A stretch of DNA of 57,000 nt, from the NCBI GenBank assembly GCA_021325335.1, contig JAJPHJ010000121.1, forward strand, positions 1 through 57,000. Reading direction: 5' to 3'. Positions 16,682 to 25,010 of the stretch are shown piece after piece. The notes beneath the pieces are model-generated. The model saw only the letters and a list, made by a program, of their open reading frames with translations. It did not search any database and had not been told where the DNA came from. A program made the translations under genes and the position numbers. Position 1 is the stretch's first letter; every line of letters starts with the position of its first letter. The stretch is from Pseudomonadota bacterium (GTDB taxonomy: Bacteria; Vulcanimicrobiota; Vulcanimicrobiia; Eremiobacterales; Eremiobacteraceae).

Positions 16682-17980
16682 TTGGCGCAAGACGGAGCGA
16701 ACCCGTCCGCACCGGGAGGATTGGCGCGAGCGCTAGCGAGCCTGGAGTTGCGCGTGCTCCCCGTGTTGCGCCGCTGGGCGGACGAACCGCACCTCATCGC
16801 CATTCGCGACGCAGTGCAGATCGCGTTCTACGCGTTCGGCGCCTGGACGGTCATCGCGTTTTTCTTGCTGCCGCCTGGTCCGCTGCTCGATCGCTTCTTC
16901 CAGGCGTACCACATCGGATTCGGATTCATGGGGCTCGCGCTCGCAGCAGTCTTACCGGATCGGCTGGCGGTTCGCTTCGGCTCCAATCGCGTAGCGGGCA
17001 TCGCGGTGGGACTGGCTGCGTTCTTGCTGTCGCTGCCGCAGAACGCTCTCCATCTGCACTTCGAAGATTTTCTCGGGCAGATCTCCGCGACGAGCCTGTT
17101 CCTCGCGCTCATCGTGGGTCTCGTCTCAGGCGAGATCATGGCCATTGCGGCACGGAGAGTTCACAACGAGGCGGGAGCCATCGCGGTTGGCGCGATCGCA
17201 ACGCTTGCGGTGTTCGGCGGGCTCGCGCTCGCCCACGTCAATTTTGCAGACTGGCTGATCCGCATCGTCGGCCCGCTGGTATCGGTAGGCGACACGTTGC
17301 CGGCGTTGCTCGTCGTCGTCTTCTTACAGACCCTTTTGTGGACGTCGGGCATCCACGGACCGGCGTTCCTCGCGGCGGTGACCACGCCTGTGTATCTGCG
17401 CGCGCTCGATGTCAACGCGCAAGCGCTCTTGCATCACGAGCACCCGCCCTATGTGGTCACGATGATGATCTTCACCTTCATCTATCCCGGTGGGTCTGGA
17501 GCGACGCTGCCGCTTGCCTTCATGCTCGTGCGCTCGCGCGTGCAGCGCTTGCGGAATCTGGCCATCGCGTCGTTGCTGCCCAGCATCTGCAACATCAACG
17601 AACCGCTCATTTTCGGCATTCCCATCGTCATGAACCCCGGGCTTGCCATCCCGTTCATCCTCATCCCCATGATCTTGGCCGCGATCACCTACCTCGTCCA
17701 AAGCTACGGTCTGGTCGAGCCGACCTCCGTGTGGCTGCCGGGCGCATTTCCCTCCGTGATCGCCGCGTGGATCACGACCAAGGGCGATTGGCGTTCGCTC
17801 GTGCTCATCGGGCTCAACATCGCGGTCGCGTGCGTGCTGTGGATCCCGTTTTTCGCCGCATTCGAGCGTGCCATTCAGAGCCGGCCGATGGAAGATCAGG
17901 AGCTCGTAAAGGCGGCGGAATTGATCCGCGAGCACGAGCGCGCCGAGCACGCCCCCGTCGGCAACTGGCCCACACCGTGA
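16682..17980 (+). CDS. orphan PTS EIIC-type sugar permease
   Basis: 432 residues, about ten membrane segments. It resembles the EIIC unit of lactose/cellobiose-type phosphotransferase systems: WTSGIHGP (His about 224) and NEPLIFGIPIVMNP (Asn-Glu-Pro at 306-308) are the conserved sugar-binding elements, and YPGGSGATL is typical. No EIIA or EIIB domain is fused or adjacent, and no HPr or EI is in the window. The start is TTG 16682, 2 nt after the preceding stop; its own stop overlaps the next gene as GTGA. It may act as a facilitator without phosphorylation, or with PTS parts elsewhere. Confidence 0.82.
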   Translation: MAQDGANPSAPGGLARALASLELRVLPVLRRWADEPHLIAIRDAVQIAFYAFGAWTVIAFFLLPPGPLLDRFFQAYHIGFGFMGLALAAVLPDRLAVRFGSNRVAGIAVGLAAFLLSLPQNALHLHFEDFLGQISATSLFLALIVGLVSGEIMAIAARRVHNEAGAIAVGAIATLAVFGGLALAHVNFADWLIRIVGPLVSVGDTLPALLVVVFLQTLLWTSGIHGPAFLAAVTTPVYLRALDVNAQALLHHEHPPYVVTMMIFTFIYPGGSGATLPLAFMLVRSRVQRLRNLAIASLLPSICNINEPLIFGIPIVMNPGLAIPFILIPMILAAITYLVQSYGLVEPTSVWLPGAFPSVIAAWITTKGDWRSLVLIGLNIAVACVLWIPFFAAFERAIQSRPMEDQELVKAAELIREHERAEHAPVGNWPTP

Positions 17981-19224
17981 CTGACGCGCTGCGTCGCGAG
18001 CTCGAATCGTTCGGGTTTTCCGCTTCACTGCTCGATGTCGCCGCCACCTCGCTCGACGCCGTTCGCGACGCATGGACCGAACGCGATCGAAATGCGATGA
18101 TCGTCGGGGCCAAGGTCATCCGCTGCTTCGCGGCGGCCGGGCTGCACGAAGGCCACCTTTCGGGCTCGACCGGTTACGGTTATGACGATCTCGGTCGCGA
18201 CGCGTACGAAGCGCTGCTCGCCAGCGCGCTTGATGGGCAAGCGGCGCTCGCCCGCGTGCAACTCGCGAGCGGCACGCATGCCATCGTCGCCGCGACGCAC
18301 GCGCTCCTCGGCCCAAAGGGCCGCCTGCTGTCCGCGACTGGGAGTCCCTACGACACGTTGCGCCTCTCGCTCACCACGCCGCTCGACAAGGATCGCAGAT
18401 ACATCGACGTCGCGATGTCCGGCGATGGAGTGCCGGACCTTGCAGGACTCCGCAACGCGTTGAGCGCGGCGCCGGAGGTGGTGTTCATCCAACGCTCGCG
18501 CGGATACGCCTTGCGTCACGCGCTTTCGATCGCAGGCATCGCGAGCATCGTCCGTATCGTGCGCGAGCAAAGTCCAAGCTCGATCGTCGTGGTGGACAAC
18601 TGTTACGGCGAATTCGTCGAACCGTTGGAACCGGGCGCGGTCGACGCGGACGTCGCGATCGGTTCGCTCATCAAGAATCCGGGCGGCGGTGTCGCGCCGG
18701 CCGGCGCGTATATCGCGGGGCGCCGGGAAATCGTCGAGCGCATCGCCTCGAGCATTTTCGCGCCGGGACTCGGACGCAAGGTTGGTCCGAGCCTCGACAC
18801 GCCGCGCTGGTTGTTCGCAGGATTGCATCGGGCGCCGAAAGTGGTCGGCGAGTCGCTGAAAATTTTGGATTTCGCAGCGGCGGTTTTTTCCGCGCTTGGC
18901 TACGAGGTCGATCCCGTTGCGGGTGCGCCGCGATTCGACACGATCCAGGCGATCCGCCTCGGCGATGCGGCGCGGCTGCGGCGCTTCACCGAAGGTCTGC
19001 AAAAGATGCTGCCTGTCAATTCGCGCGCGCGACCGGAACCCGGACCCGTTCCTGGATACGACGACCCGGTCATCATGGCCATGGGTTCGTTCATCTCAGG
19101 ATCGACGATGGAACTCTCCTGCGACGCACCGCTGCGACCCCCGTTCGAGGTGTATCTCCAGGGCGGGATGGACGTCACGCACGGCGTGATCGGCGTGCTC
19201 GGGGCAGCGCAGGCGCTTCTTTGA
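17977..19224 (+). CDS. PLP-dependent methionine gamma-lyase-family protein
   Basis: 415 residues from GTG 17977, which overlaps the EIIC stop (GTGA); the open frame runs upstream through the EIIC gene but only in a wrong frame. Fold type I PLP enzyme: the Schiff-base lysine is probably K233 in GSLIKNPGGG, with D207 (VVVDNCYGEF) contacting the pyridine nitrogen. SGSTGYGYDD and QLASGTHAI are typical of the family often annotated as methionine gamma-lyase family or aluminium resistance protein. Function in this family is poorly known; carbon-sulfur lyase activity is the usual guess. Coupled to a permease and a hydrolase. Confidence 0.85.
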   Translation: MTDALRRELESFGFSASLLDVAATSLDAVRDAWTERDRNAMIVGAKVIRCFAAAGLHEGHLSGSTGYGYDDLGRDAYEALLASALDGQAALARVQLASGTHAIVAATHALLGPKGRLLSATGSPYDTLRLSLTTPLDKDRRYIDVAMSGDGVPDLAGLRNALSAAPEVVFIQRSRGYALRHALSIAGIASIVRIVREQSPSSIVVVDNCYGEFVEPLEPGAVDADVAIGSLIKNPGGGVAPAGAYIAGRREIVERIASSIFAPGLGRKVGPSLDTPRWLFAGLHRAPKVVGESLKILDFAAAVFSALGYEVDPVAGAPRFDTIQAIRLGDAARLRRFTEGLQKMLPVNSRARPEPGPVPGYDDPVIMAMGSFISGSTMELSCDAPLRPPFEVYLQGGMDVTHGVIGVLGAAQALL

Positions 19225-19263
19225 GAAGGCGGGTTCGCCCCACACGAGAATACTCGTTTGCAC

Positions 19264-19611
19264 ATGGCAGATAATCTGCAACGGCGTCAGTACGTACGAA
19301 CCGCGGTTTCCGTTCCCGTCACGTTCACGGTCGAAGGCGACAACGGCCGGCTTCAGGGAGCGGTCGTCGATCTCGGCGAGGGCGGCATGCGCTTGGTTTC
19401 AGAGAAGCACGCACCCGCTCGGTCGGCGATCAAGCTGTCGTTCGCGCTGCCCGCAGGCGGCCCCGAGATTCGGGCAAGAGGCCGCGTGGTGCTGAGCTAT
19501 TACTCGGCGCCGGAACAAAAATACCATCATGGCGTGGCCTTCACGTCCATCGACCGGGAAGATCGGGCCGCCATCGCCAGCTTCGTGGCGACCCAAGTCA
19601 CTCACCCATAG
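19264..19611 (+). CDS. PilZ-domain protein (c-di-GMP receptor)
   Basis: 115 residues from ATG 19264 (TTG 19258 is also open). A single PilZ domain fills the protein: NLQRRQYVRTAVSVPV carries the RxxxR c-di-GMP motif, and the second motif appears as DLGEGGMRL, where the usual Ser of D/NxSxxG is Gly. Later strands ARGRVVLSYY and HHGVAFTSI are family-typical. Stand-alone PilZ proteins relay c-di-GMP to motility, secretion or polysaccharide machinery; a diguanylate cyclase and flagellar genes are elsewhere in this window. Ligand affinity with the Ser to Gly change is uncertain. Confidence 0.85.
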   Translation: MADNLQRRQYVRTAVSVPVTFTVEGDNGRLQGAVVDLGEGGMRLVSEKHAPARSAIKLSFALPAGGPEIRARGRVVLSYYSAPEQKYHHGVAFTSIDREDRAAIASFVATQVTHP

Positions 19612-19626
19612 CCCGTTTTGTCAATC

Positions 19627-19652
19627 AAAAAAGGGCGACTTTCCAGTCGCCC
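19627..19652 (-). terminator. rho-independent terminator of the 74-aa gene
   Basis: Stem GGGCGACT (19633-19640) / AGTCGCCC (19645-19652), TTCC loop; on the minus strand the hairpin is followed by TTTTTT. It ends the small minus-strand gene and may also stop readthrough from PilZ. Confidence 0.8.
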
Positions 19653-19670
19653 CTCCATCGGCTACGTGGT

Positions 19671-19895
19671 TTAGCGCTTCTTGGATTCTCCCATGAAGCC
19701 GTAGAAATAATACTCGCTGCCGTCGCTCATGACGACGACGACGCGGGTGTCTTCGTAGACTGCGCGCAGCACCTGTTTGCCGGACATCGTGTCCAAAATG
19801 CCTTGCGCGAAAACTCTTTCCGCTTCGCGCAGTGCATCCGGATCGATATCGAGCAAGTCGGACGTCTGCAAATCGCTCACCTCGGGCTGGTCCAC
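19671..19895 (-). CDS. small hypothetical protein, 74 aa
   Basis: Acidic N-terminal helix (LLDIDPDALREAERVFAQGILDT-like) followed by beta strands KQVLRAVYEDTRVVVVMSDG and EYYFYGFMGESKKR. GTG 19895 has GGAG 9 nt upstream, and a strong terminator follows the stop, so this is a real, separately transcribed gene. No signal peptide, Cys or known motif. Function not recognised. Convergent with the PilZ gene. Confidence 0.6.
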   Translation of the reverse strand: MDQPEVSDLQTSDLLDIDPDALREAERVFAQGILDTMSGKQVLRAVYEDTRVVVVMSDGSEYYFYGFMGESKKR

Positions 19896-20075
19896 TCGGT
19901 TATGCTCCAGCGATTGGGGTTGGGCCCCTCATGTTCTAGTCTTCGGCCACAATTTGGGCCAAATTAGGCGATGGGCCATCACAGCTCCGTCACACTTGGG
20001 ACATTACGCCGGCCACACACGCCGAGCGCAAACCCGCATGAACACGAGGTCTCATCGCCGAAAGGTAAGAGGCCG

Positions 20076-20369
20076 ATGTATGTGCTTGAAGCGATGAACG
20101 GACCACTCGATGGCAAGTGTTGGCATTTCGACGCGCGCATTGTGATCGGACGCGACGCGAACGAGACGAACGCGGCCTTGGCGGTGGACCGTGCGGTATC
20201 GCGACGCCATGCCCAGATCGATGCAGACGGCGAGCAGCTCTCCATCGTCGATCTCGGCTCGAGCAACGGCACGATCGTCCGCGGAGAACCGGTGCTCACC
20301 GCGTTGATCGCGGCGGGCGAACCATTCATCATCGGTCGAACCATGTTGCGTGTCGTCCGCGCAGAGTAG
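20076..20369 (+). CDS. FHA-domain protein
   Basis: 97 residues, one forkhead-associated domain from end to end: IVIGRD (phosphothreonine-binding Arg), AVSRRHAQID (conserved Ser-Arg-Arg-His) and VDLGSSNGTIVRGE (Asn-Gly). FHA domains bind phosphothreonine peptides, so it is a likely adaptor for a Ser/Thr kinase, none of which is in the window. ATG 20076 is chosen because GGTAAGAGG precedes it; an upstream ATG gives a Pro/His-rich extension without a ribosome site. Ends 10 nt before panB, perhaps co-transcribed. Confidence 0.88.
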   Translation: MYVLEAMNGPLDGKCWHFDARIVIGRDANETNAALAVDRAVSRRHAQIDADGEQLSIVDLGSSNGTIVRGEPVLTALIAAGEPFIIGRTMLRVVRAE

Positions 20370-20379
20370 CGAGTAGAGC

Positions 20380-21210
20380 ATGCCGACCTCGGTCCTGACC
20401 TTTGCCGAGAAGAAGCGCCGTCACGAACGGATCGTGGTCATCACGGCGTACGACGCGATTACGGCCACGATGGTCCACACGGCCGGTGTGGACGCGATCC
20501 TCGTCGGCGATTCGGTCGGCATGGTGTCCGCCGGCTACGAGACGACACTGCCGGTCACACTCGAGGCCATGCTCTACCACACCAGCTCCGTGGCACGGGG
20601 AGCGCGCGGGGCATTCATCATCGCCGATATGCCGTTTCTCTCCTACCAATGCGGTCACGACGACGCCGTCCGCAATGCGGGGCGCTTCCTCAAAGAGGCC
20701 GGAGCGCACGCCGTGAAGCTCGAGGGCTGCGATCCCGCGCTCGTCCGCCGTCTCGTGAGCGTCGGCATCCCTGTCATGGGTCACATCGGACTAACCCCTC
20801 AATCCGTGTACGCCTTCGGCGGCTTCCGGGCGCAGGGCAAGACGGCCGAATCGGCCGCGCACCTCGTCGAACAGGCCAAAGCACTCGACGAAGCCCACTG
20901 TTTCTCGATCGTCCTCGAATGCGTTCCCGCGACGCTTGCAGCCCGGATCACTCAAAGCGTGAAGGCGGCGACGATCGGCATCGGCGCGGGCGTGGATTGC
21001 GACGGTCAGGTCAGCGTCATCCACGATCTGCTCGGGCTCTCCACGGGCTACTTGCCCAAGCACGCCAAACGTTACGCCGAGTTCTATAAGGAAGGCCTGA
21101 CGGCGATCCGCTCGTACGTGGATGAGGTCCGCAGCGGGATTTTTCCCGCGGCCGAGCACTCGATCGATGCGACGGAAAAACCCAAGCCGGCCCCGCTGAC
21201 CGAAGGCTGA
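20380..21210 (+). CDS. panB: 3-methyl-2-oxobutanoate hydroxymethyltransferase (PanB)
   Basis: 276 residues. It adds a hydroxymethyl group from methylene-THF to alpha-ketoisovalerate to form ketopantoate, the first pantothenate step. VITAYDAITATMVHTAGVD, ILVGDSVGMV (metal-binding Asp), VKLEGCDP, GHIGLTPQSV and IGIGAGVDCDGQV match the family, and length is normal. First gene of panB-panC-coaBC-coaX. The ketopantoate reductase (panE) and aspartate decarboxylase (panD) are not in this window. Confidence 0.97.
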   Translation: MPTSVLTFAEKKRRHERIVVITAYDAITATMVHTAGVDAILVGDSVGMVSAGYETTLPVTLEAMLYHTSSVARGARGAFIIADMPFLSYQCGHDDAVRNAGRFLKEAGAHAVKLEGCDPALVRRLVSVGIPVMGHIGLTPQSVYAFGGFRAQGKTAESAAHLVEQAKALDEAHCFSIVLECVPATLAARITQSVKAATIGIGAGVDCDGQVSVIHDLLGLSTGYLPKHAKRYAEFYKEGLTAIRSYVDEVRSGIFPAAEHSIDATEKPKPAPLTEG

Positions 21211-21219
21211 ACTGCGAGC

Positions 21220-22071
21220 ATGCGGCTTGTGACTCGCGCAGGCGAGCTTCATGCGGCGCGAGCCTCCTTGCCGCGGCCGCTCGGTTTCGTTCCCACCATG
21301 GGCGCCTTGCACGCAGGTCACAGCGCGCTTATCGAACGGGCCCGCGCCGAATGCGAAGCCGTGGCGGTCTCGGTCTTTGTGAATCCGCTGCAGTTCGGTC
21401 CCAACGAGGACTTCCAATCATATCCACGCAGCGTGGACGATGACCGCGAACTGCTCGAGAGCTTAGACGTCGCTTTGCTCTTTGCGCCGAGCGTTAGCGA
21501 AATGTATCCGCAAAAGCTCGACGTGTTCGTGGAACCGACCATGCTCGCGCGACATCTGGAAGGCGAGCGCCGCCCCGGCCACTTCCGTGGCGTCGCCACG
21601 GTCGTGCTCAAGCTTCTCAATCTGGTCGCGCCCCAGCGCGCATATTTCGGCGAGAAGGACGCACAACAGCTCGCGGTGTTGCGGCGCATGGTGGACGACC
21701 TCGCCGTGCCGGTCGAGGTCATCGCCTGCGAGACGGTCCGCGAGCCGGACGGCTTGGCGCTCTCGTCGCGCAATGTTTACCTTGGTGCCGCCGAGCGCCG
21801 CGCCGCGCCCAATCTTCATCGCGCGCTCGAAAAGACCCGCGAGATGCTCGAGGCGGGTGAAAGCGAGGTCTCGGCCGTGCTCGAGCCCGCGCGCGCGACG
21901 CTTGCGCCCTTACGGGAAGACTATCTCGCGGTGGTACGGCCCGACGAGTTCCGCCCGCTCGCAAGCGTGGCGCCCGCCGCGACCCTGATCGCCGTGGGCG
22001 CCGCCTTTGCCGGTAAGACCAGGCTCATCGACAACGTGAGAGTGCAAACGCCGCCGCGAGCCGAAAGATAA
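21220..22071 (+). CDS. panC: pantothenate synthetase (PanC)
   Basis: 283 residues. It joins pantoate and beta-alanine with ATP. The N-terminal nucleotide-binding motif PTMGALHAGH (HIGH-like), VFVNPLQFGPNEDF, GHFRGVATVVLKL, YFGEKDAQQLAVLRRMV and the KMSKS-like ALSSRNVYL are all present. Length is normal. It begins 9 nt after panB and ends 4 nt before coaBC, so it is one transcript. Confidence 0.97.
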   Translation: MRLVTRAGELHAARASLPRPLGFVPTMGALHAGHSALIERARAECEAVAVSVFVNPLQFGPNEDFQSYPRSVDDDRELLESLDVALLFAPSVSEMYPQKLDVFVEPTMLARHLEGERRPGHFRGVATVVLKLLNLVAPQRAYFGEKDAQQLAVLRRMVDDLAVPVEVIACETVREPDGLALSSRNVYLGAAERRAAPNLHRALEKTREMLEAGESEVSAVLEPARATLAPLREDYLAVVRPDEFRPLASVAPAATLIAVGAAFAGKTRLIDNVRVQTPPRAER

Positions 22072-22075
22072 AGAG

Positions 22076-23299
22076 ATGAAGTTCGAACCACCTCACGACC
22101 TGCGAGGGCGCACGCTGTTGGTCGGCATCTGCGGCGGCATCGCAGCCTACAAGTGCGCCGGCGTCGTGAGCGCGCTGCGGCAGGCGGGCGCTGACGTCCA
22201 CGTCATCATGACGGATGCGGCGCAGCGATTCGTGACCCCGTTGACCTTCCAGGCGCTTTCGAACAACCCCGTCCACACCGACATGTTCGGCGAAGGAACG
22301 GCGTGGGAGATCGCCCACATCGGGCTCGTCCGCAAGACCGATGCGCTCGTCGTGCTGGGCGCGACAGCCAACACGCTCGCCAAGCTCGCGTACGGCATCG
22401 CCGACAACCTGCTGACGACGTGCGTGCTCGCGACGCGCAAACCGGTGCTCGTGGCGGCCGCCATGAATACGCAGATGCTCGACGCGTCTGCGACCCAAGA
22501 GAATCTGCGGACGCTCCAGGAACGTGGCGTGCTCTTCGTCGAGCCGGGTTCGGGCTTTTTGGCATGCGGCGAGACCGGGGAAGGCCGCCTTGCGAACGAG
22601 CACGATATCCTCAGCGCGATCGAGCTCGTCGTGCGCCGCGCGCACGAGCTCGAAGGCGAGCGGGTGCTCATCACGTCCGGACCGACCCGGGAGTTCATCG
22701 ACCCTTCGCGCTTTTTGTCGAATCCGTCGAGCGGCCTTATGGGACTGGCTCTTGCAACCGAAGCACGGGGCCGCGGCGCGCAGGTGACGGTCGTCTCCGG
22801 CCCAACTTCGTTGCGCGCCCCCGCGGACGTCACCGTCGTCTCCGTGACGACGGCTCGCGAGATGCATGCCGCCGTCATGGAACATCTGCCGGGTACTGCG
22901 CTCTTCATCGGCGCAGCGGCTGTCGCAGATTTTCGACCGGCTGAATACAGCGACACGAAGATCAAAAAATCGGGTGCCGGGCGCACGCTCGTGCTGGAAC
23001 CGAATCCCGACATCATCGCGGACGTCAGCGCACACCGGCCGCCGGGATGCTTCGTCGCAGGTTTCGCAGCCGAAACTGATGAGATCGAACGGCGCGCCCG
23101 GGAGAAGCTGACCGCGAAGCGGCTCGACTGCGTGGTCGTCAATCGGATCGATATCGGGGGCGGTGCTTTCGGTGCCCGCGACAACGAAGTGACCATCTTG
23201 TGGGGAAGCGACGGCCGCGAAGCAGTGACGCGCGCGCCCAAGTCGGTAGTCGCGGCCGCCTTGCTCGACCGCATCCAGCAGTTGCGCAGGCACGCCTAA
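22076..23299 (+). CDS. coaBC: bifunctional phosphopantothenoylcysteine decarboxylase / synthetase (CoaBC)
   Basis: 407 residues, the standard fused length. CoaC half (about 1-185): FMN-site GICGGIAAYK, catalytic His in WEIAHIGLV, AAAMNTQML and the active-site Cys in LACGETGEGRLAN. CoaB half (about 190-407): TSGPTREFIDP, NPSSGLMGLALA, IKKSG and the nucleotide-binding C-terminus. It makes 4'-phosphopantetheine from 4'-phosphopantothenate and cysteine. It follows panC by 4 nt and precedes coaX by 2 nt. Confidence 0.97.
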   Translation: MKFEPPHDLRGRTLLVGICGGIAAYKCAGVVSALRQAGADVHVIMTDAAQRFVTPLTFQALSNNPVHTDMFGEGTAWEIAHIGLVRKTDALVVLGATANTLAKLAYGIADNLLTTCVLATRKPVLVAAAMNTQMLDASATQENLRTLQERGVLFVEPGSGFLACGETGEGRLANEHDILSAIELVVRRAHELEGERVLITSGPTREFIDPSRFLSNPSSGLMGLALATEARGRGAQVTVVSGPTSLRAPADVTVVSVTTAREMHAAVMEHLPGTALFIGAAAVADFRPAEYSDTKIKKSGAGRTLVLEPNPDIIADVSAHRPPGCFVAGFAAETDEIERRAREKLTAKRLDCVVVNRIDIGGGAFGARDNEVTILWGSDGREAVTRAPKSVVAAALLDRIQQLRRHA

Positions 23300-23301
23300 C
23301 G

Positions 23302-24102
23302 ATGCTGCTCGCCGTCGAAGTCGGCAACACGAACATCAAATTCGGTCTCTTCGAACACGAAGGAGCCGCCGCGGGCGCGCTCGTGCATACCTGGCGCTCG
23401 GCCACCAATCCGCAGCAGACCGGCGACGATCTCGCTGCGCTCGTCGACAGCATGCTGCGCGTCCACAACGTGCCTCGCTCGGCGGTGAAGCGGGTCGTCG
23501 TGGCAAGCGTCGTGCCGCCGCTTTACCGGGCGCTCGCCGGCATGGCGGAGCATTACTTCAACTGCAGGCCGGAATTCTTGTCGGCCGCGAGGCAGTCGCT
23601 CGTGCCGGTCAAGACGCGGCATGCAGCCGAACTGGGAGCGGATCTCATCGGCGGTGCCATCGGCGCCGTCGCGAAATACGGAGCGCCCGTCATCGTCGTC
23701 CAGTTCGGCACCGCGACCACGTTCGCGGCGGTCAATGAGAAAGGGGAATATCTCGGAACCGCCATCGCACCAGGCGTGGAAGTCTCAGTCGACGGTCTTA
23801 TCGGCCGCGCCGCGAAGCTGATGAGCGTCCCCTTGGTCAAGCCTCAAGCCGCCATCGGTGTCGATACCGCGACCTCGTTGCAATCGGGCGTCATCCTGGG
23901 ATTCATCGGTCAGGTGGAGCATCTCGTGGCGCTTTTCCGAAAAGAGCTCGGAACGAACGCACGCGCGGTTGCGACCGGCGGGCTCGCAGATCTGATCGCG
24001 CCGCACACAAGTGTCTTCGAGGTGCGCGACGAACGCTTGGTCCTCGACGGACTGTTTCACTGGTCCCTCTCGACGACAAGGACAAAGGCCGCAAAGCCGT
24101 GA
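23302..24102 (+). CDS. coaX: type III pantothenate kinase (CoaX)
   Basis: 266 residues from ATG 23302; the frame is open upstream through coaBC, but the family N-terminus MLLAVEVGNTNIKFG fixes the start. It belongs to the ASKHA superfamily and phosphorylates pantothenate. FGTATTFAAVNEKG, GTAIAPGVEVSVDGL and TATSLQSGVILGF are conserved. Two odd points: the usual DVGNTN is EVGNTN, and the usual GADR is GADL (ELGADLIGG). These positions line the nucleotide and pantothenate sites in characterised enzymes, so kinetics may differ. Position after coaBC supports the function. Confidence 0.9.
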   Translation: MLLAVEVGNTNIKFGLFEHEGAAAGALVHTWRSATNPQQTGDDLAALVDSMLRVHNVPRSAVKRVVVASVVPPLYRALAGMAEHYFNCRPEFLSAARQSLVPVKTRHAAELGADLIGGAIGAVAKYGAPVIVVQFGTATTFAAVNEKGEYLGTAIAPGVEVSVDGLIGRAAKLMSVPLVKPQAAIGVDTATSLQSGVILGFIGQVEHLVALFRKELGTNARAVATGGLADLIAPHTSVFEVRDERLVLDGLFHWSLSTTRTKAAKP

Positions 24103-25010
24103 TCGATCCCATGCAACGCCCCGCGCCGGAGATGGGGCGTAAGCTGTTCATCGGGCTGAGCGCAAGCGCAGCCGCGGTCGCAGGCATCGCGCAAGCGCTT
24201 GCCGAGCCACAAACGCTCGGGAAGCCCCACCCTCCGCTCGTGCCAGAAGACGATCCCGATATCACGGTCGAGCGTCCGGAGCTATCCGCCGGCCAGGCTT
24301 CAGTCGACTCGTACGCTGCGTTTCCTCGCGCCAATGACAAAAAGACTCCCGGCATCGTCATCGTGCAACACATCTGGGGAGTCGACGCGCAGATCCGCGA
24401 CACGGTCCGCCGTTTCGCCAAAGCAGGCTACGTGACGATCGCTCCCGATCTCTACGCCGGCATGGGCGCGCCGAGCGGTGACGGCGTCAGCGATTACACC
24501 GTCTTCACGCCCTTTGCGAGCAAGTTGGATCCAAAAGAAACGGACGCATATATCAAAGAGGGCGCGACGTGGATACGCTCCCGGGTCGGCTCAAGTCCGC
24601 TGGAGCGACCCCCGAAGGTCGGTGTGATGGGCTTTTGCATGGGCGGCAAGGTCGCTCTGCGTGCTGCGATCGACGACAGGGGGGTGTTCGACGCGGTCGT
24701 GGTGTTTTATGGGGCAGTCCGCTGGGACGATTCGAAGAACCAAGGTCCGATCAGCGACGCAGCACTCGCGTACGCGAATGACGTGAAGATCCCCCTCATG
24801 GGCCAGTTCGGCGCGCGCGATGAGAGCATCTTGCCAGACGACGTGCGCGCGATGCAGGCGCGCCTGAAGGTCCCGCACGACATCAAGATCTATCCCGAGG
24901 CCGGTCACGCTTTCTTTGACGACACCCGCGCGCGTTACGTCGCCTCAGCCGCCGCGGACGCGTGGACTCGCACGCTCGCGTGGTTTGGCATGTACCTCAG
25001 CGCACGCTAG
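24099..25010 (+). CDS. exported dienelactone hydrolase-family protein
   Basis: 303 residues. Alpha/beta hydrolase of the DLH type: nucleophile C180 in GFCMGGK, the oxyanion region VIVQHIWGVDAQI, FARDE-like FGARDES (Asp) and the His in EAGHAFFDD near 271. The N-terminus MGRKLFIGLSASAAAVAGIAQALA looks like a signal peptide, with an Arg-Lys rather than a full twin Arg. GTG 24099 overlaps the coaX stop; ATG 24111 is an alternative. The family cleaves lactones and small esters; the substrate here is unknown. It overlaps the convergent M20 gene by 4 nt. Confidence 0.87.
   Translation: MIDPMQRPAPEMGRKLFIGLSASAAAVAGIAQALAEPQTLGKPHPPLVPEDDPDITVERPELSAGQASVDSYAAFPRANDKKTPGIVIVQHIWGVDAQIRDTVRRFAKAGYVTIAPDLYAGMGAPSGDGVSDYTVFTPFASKLDPKETDAYIKEGATWIRSRVGSSPLERPPKVGVMGFCMGGKVALRAAIDDRGVFDAVVVFYGAVRWDDSKNQGPISDAALAYANDVKIPLMGQFGARDESILPDDVRAMQARLKVPHDIKIYPEAGHAFFDDTRARYVASAAADAWTRTLAWFGMYLSAR

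Noticed and set aside
16639-17976. Long open frame upstream of the PLP lyase, giving an 861-residue reading
   Set aside because: It runs through the EIIC gene in a wrong frame; the Arg/Gly/Ala-rich translation lacks any family similarity, and the GTG at 17977 gives the proper N-terminus.
19896-20075. Possible promoter or regulatory RNA before the FHA gene
   Set aside because: The 180 nt contain short GGGCC repeats but no convincing -35/-10 pair or conserved fold.
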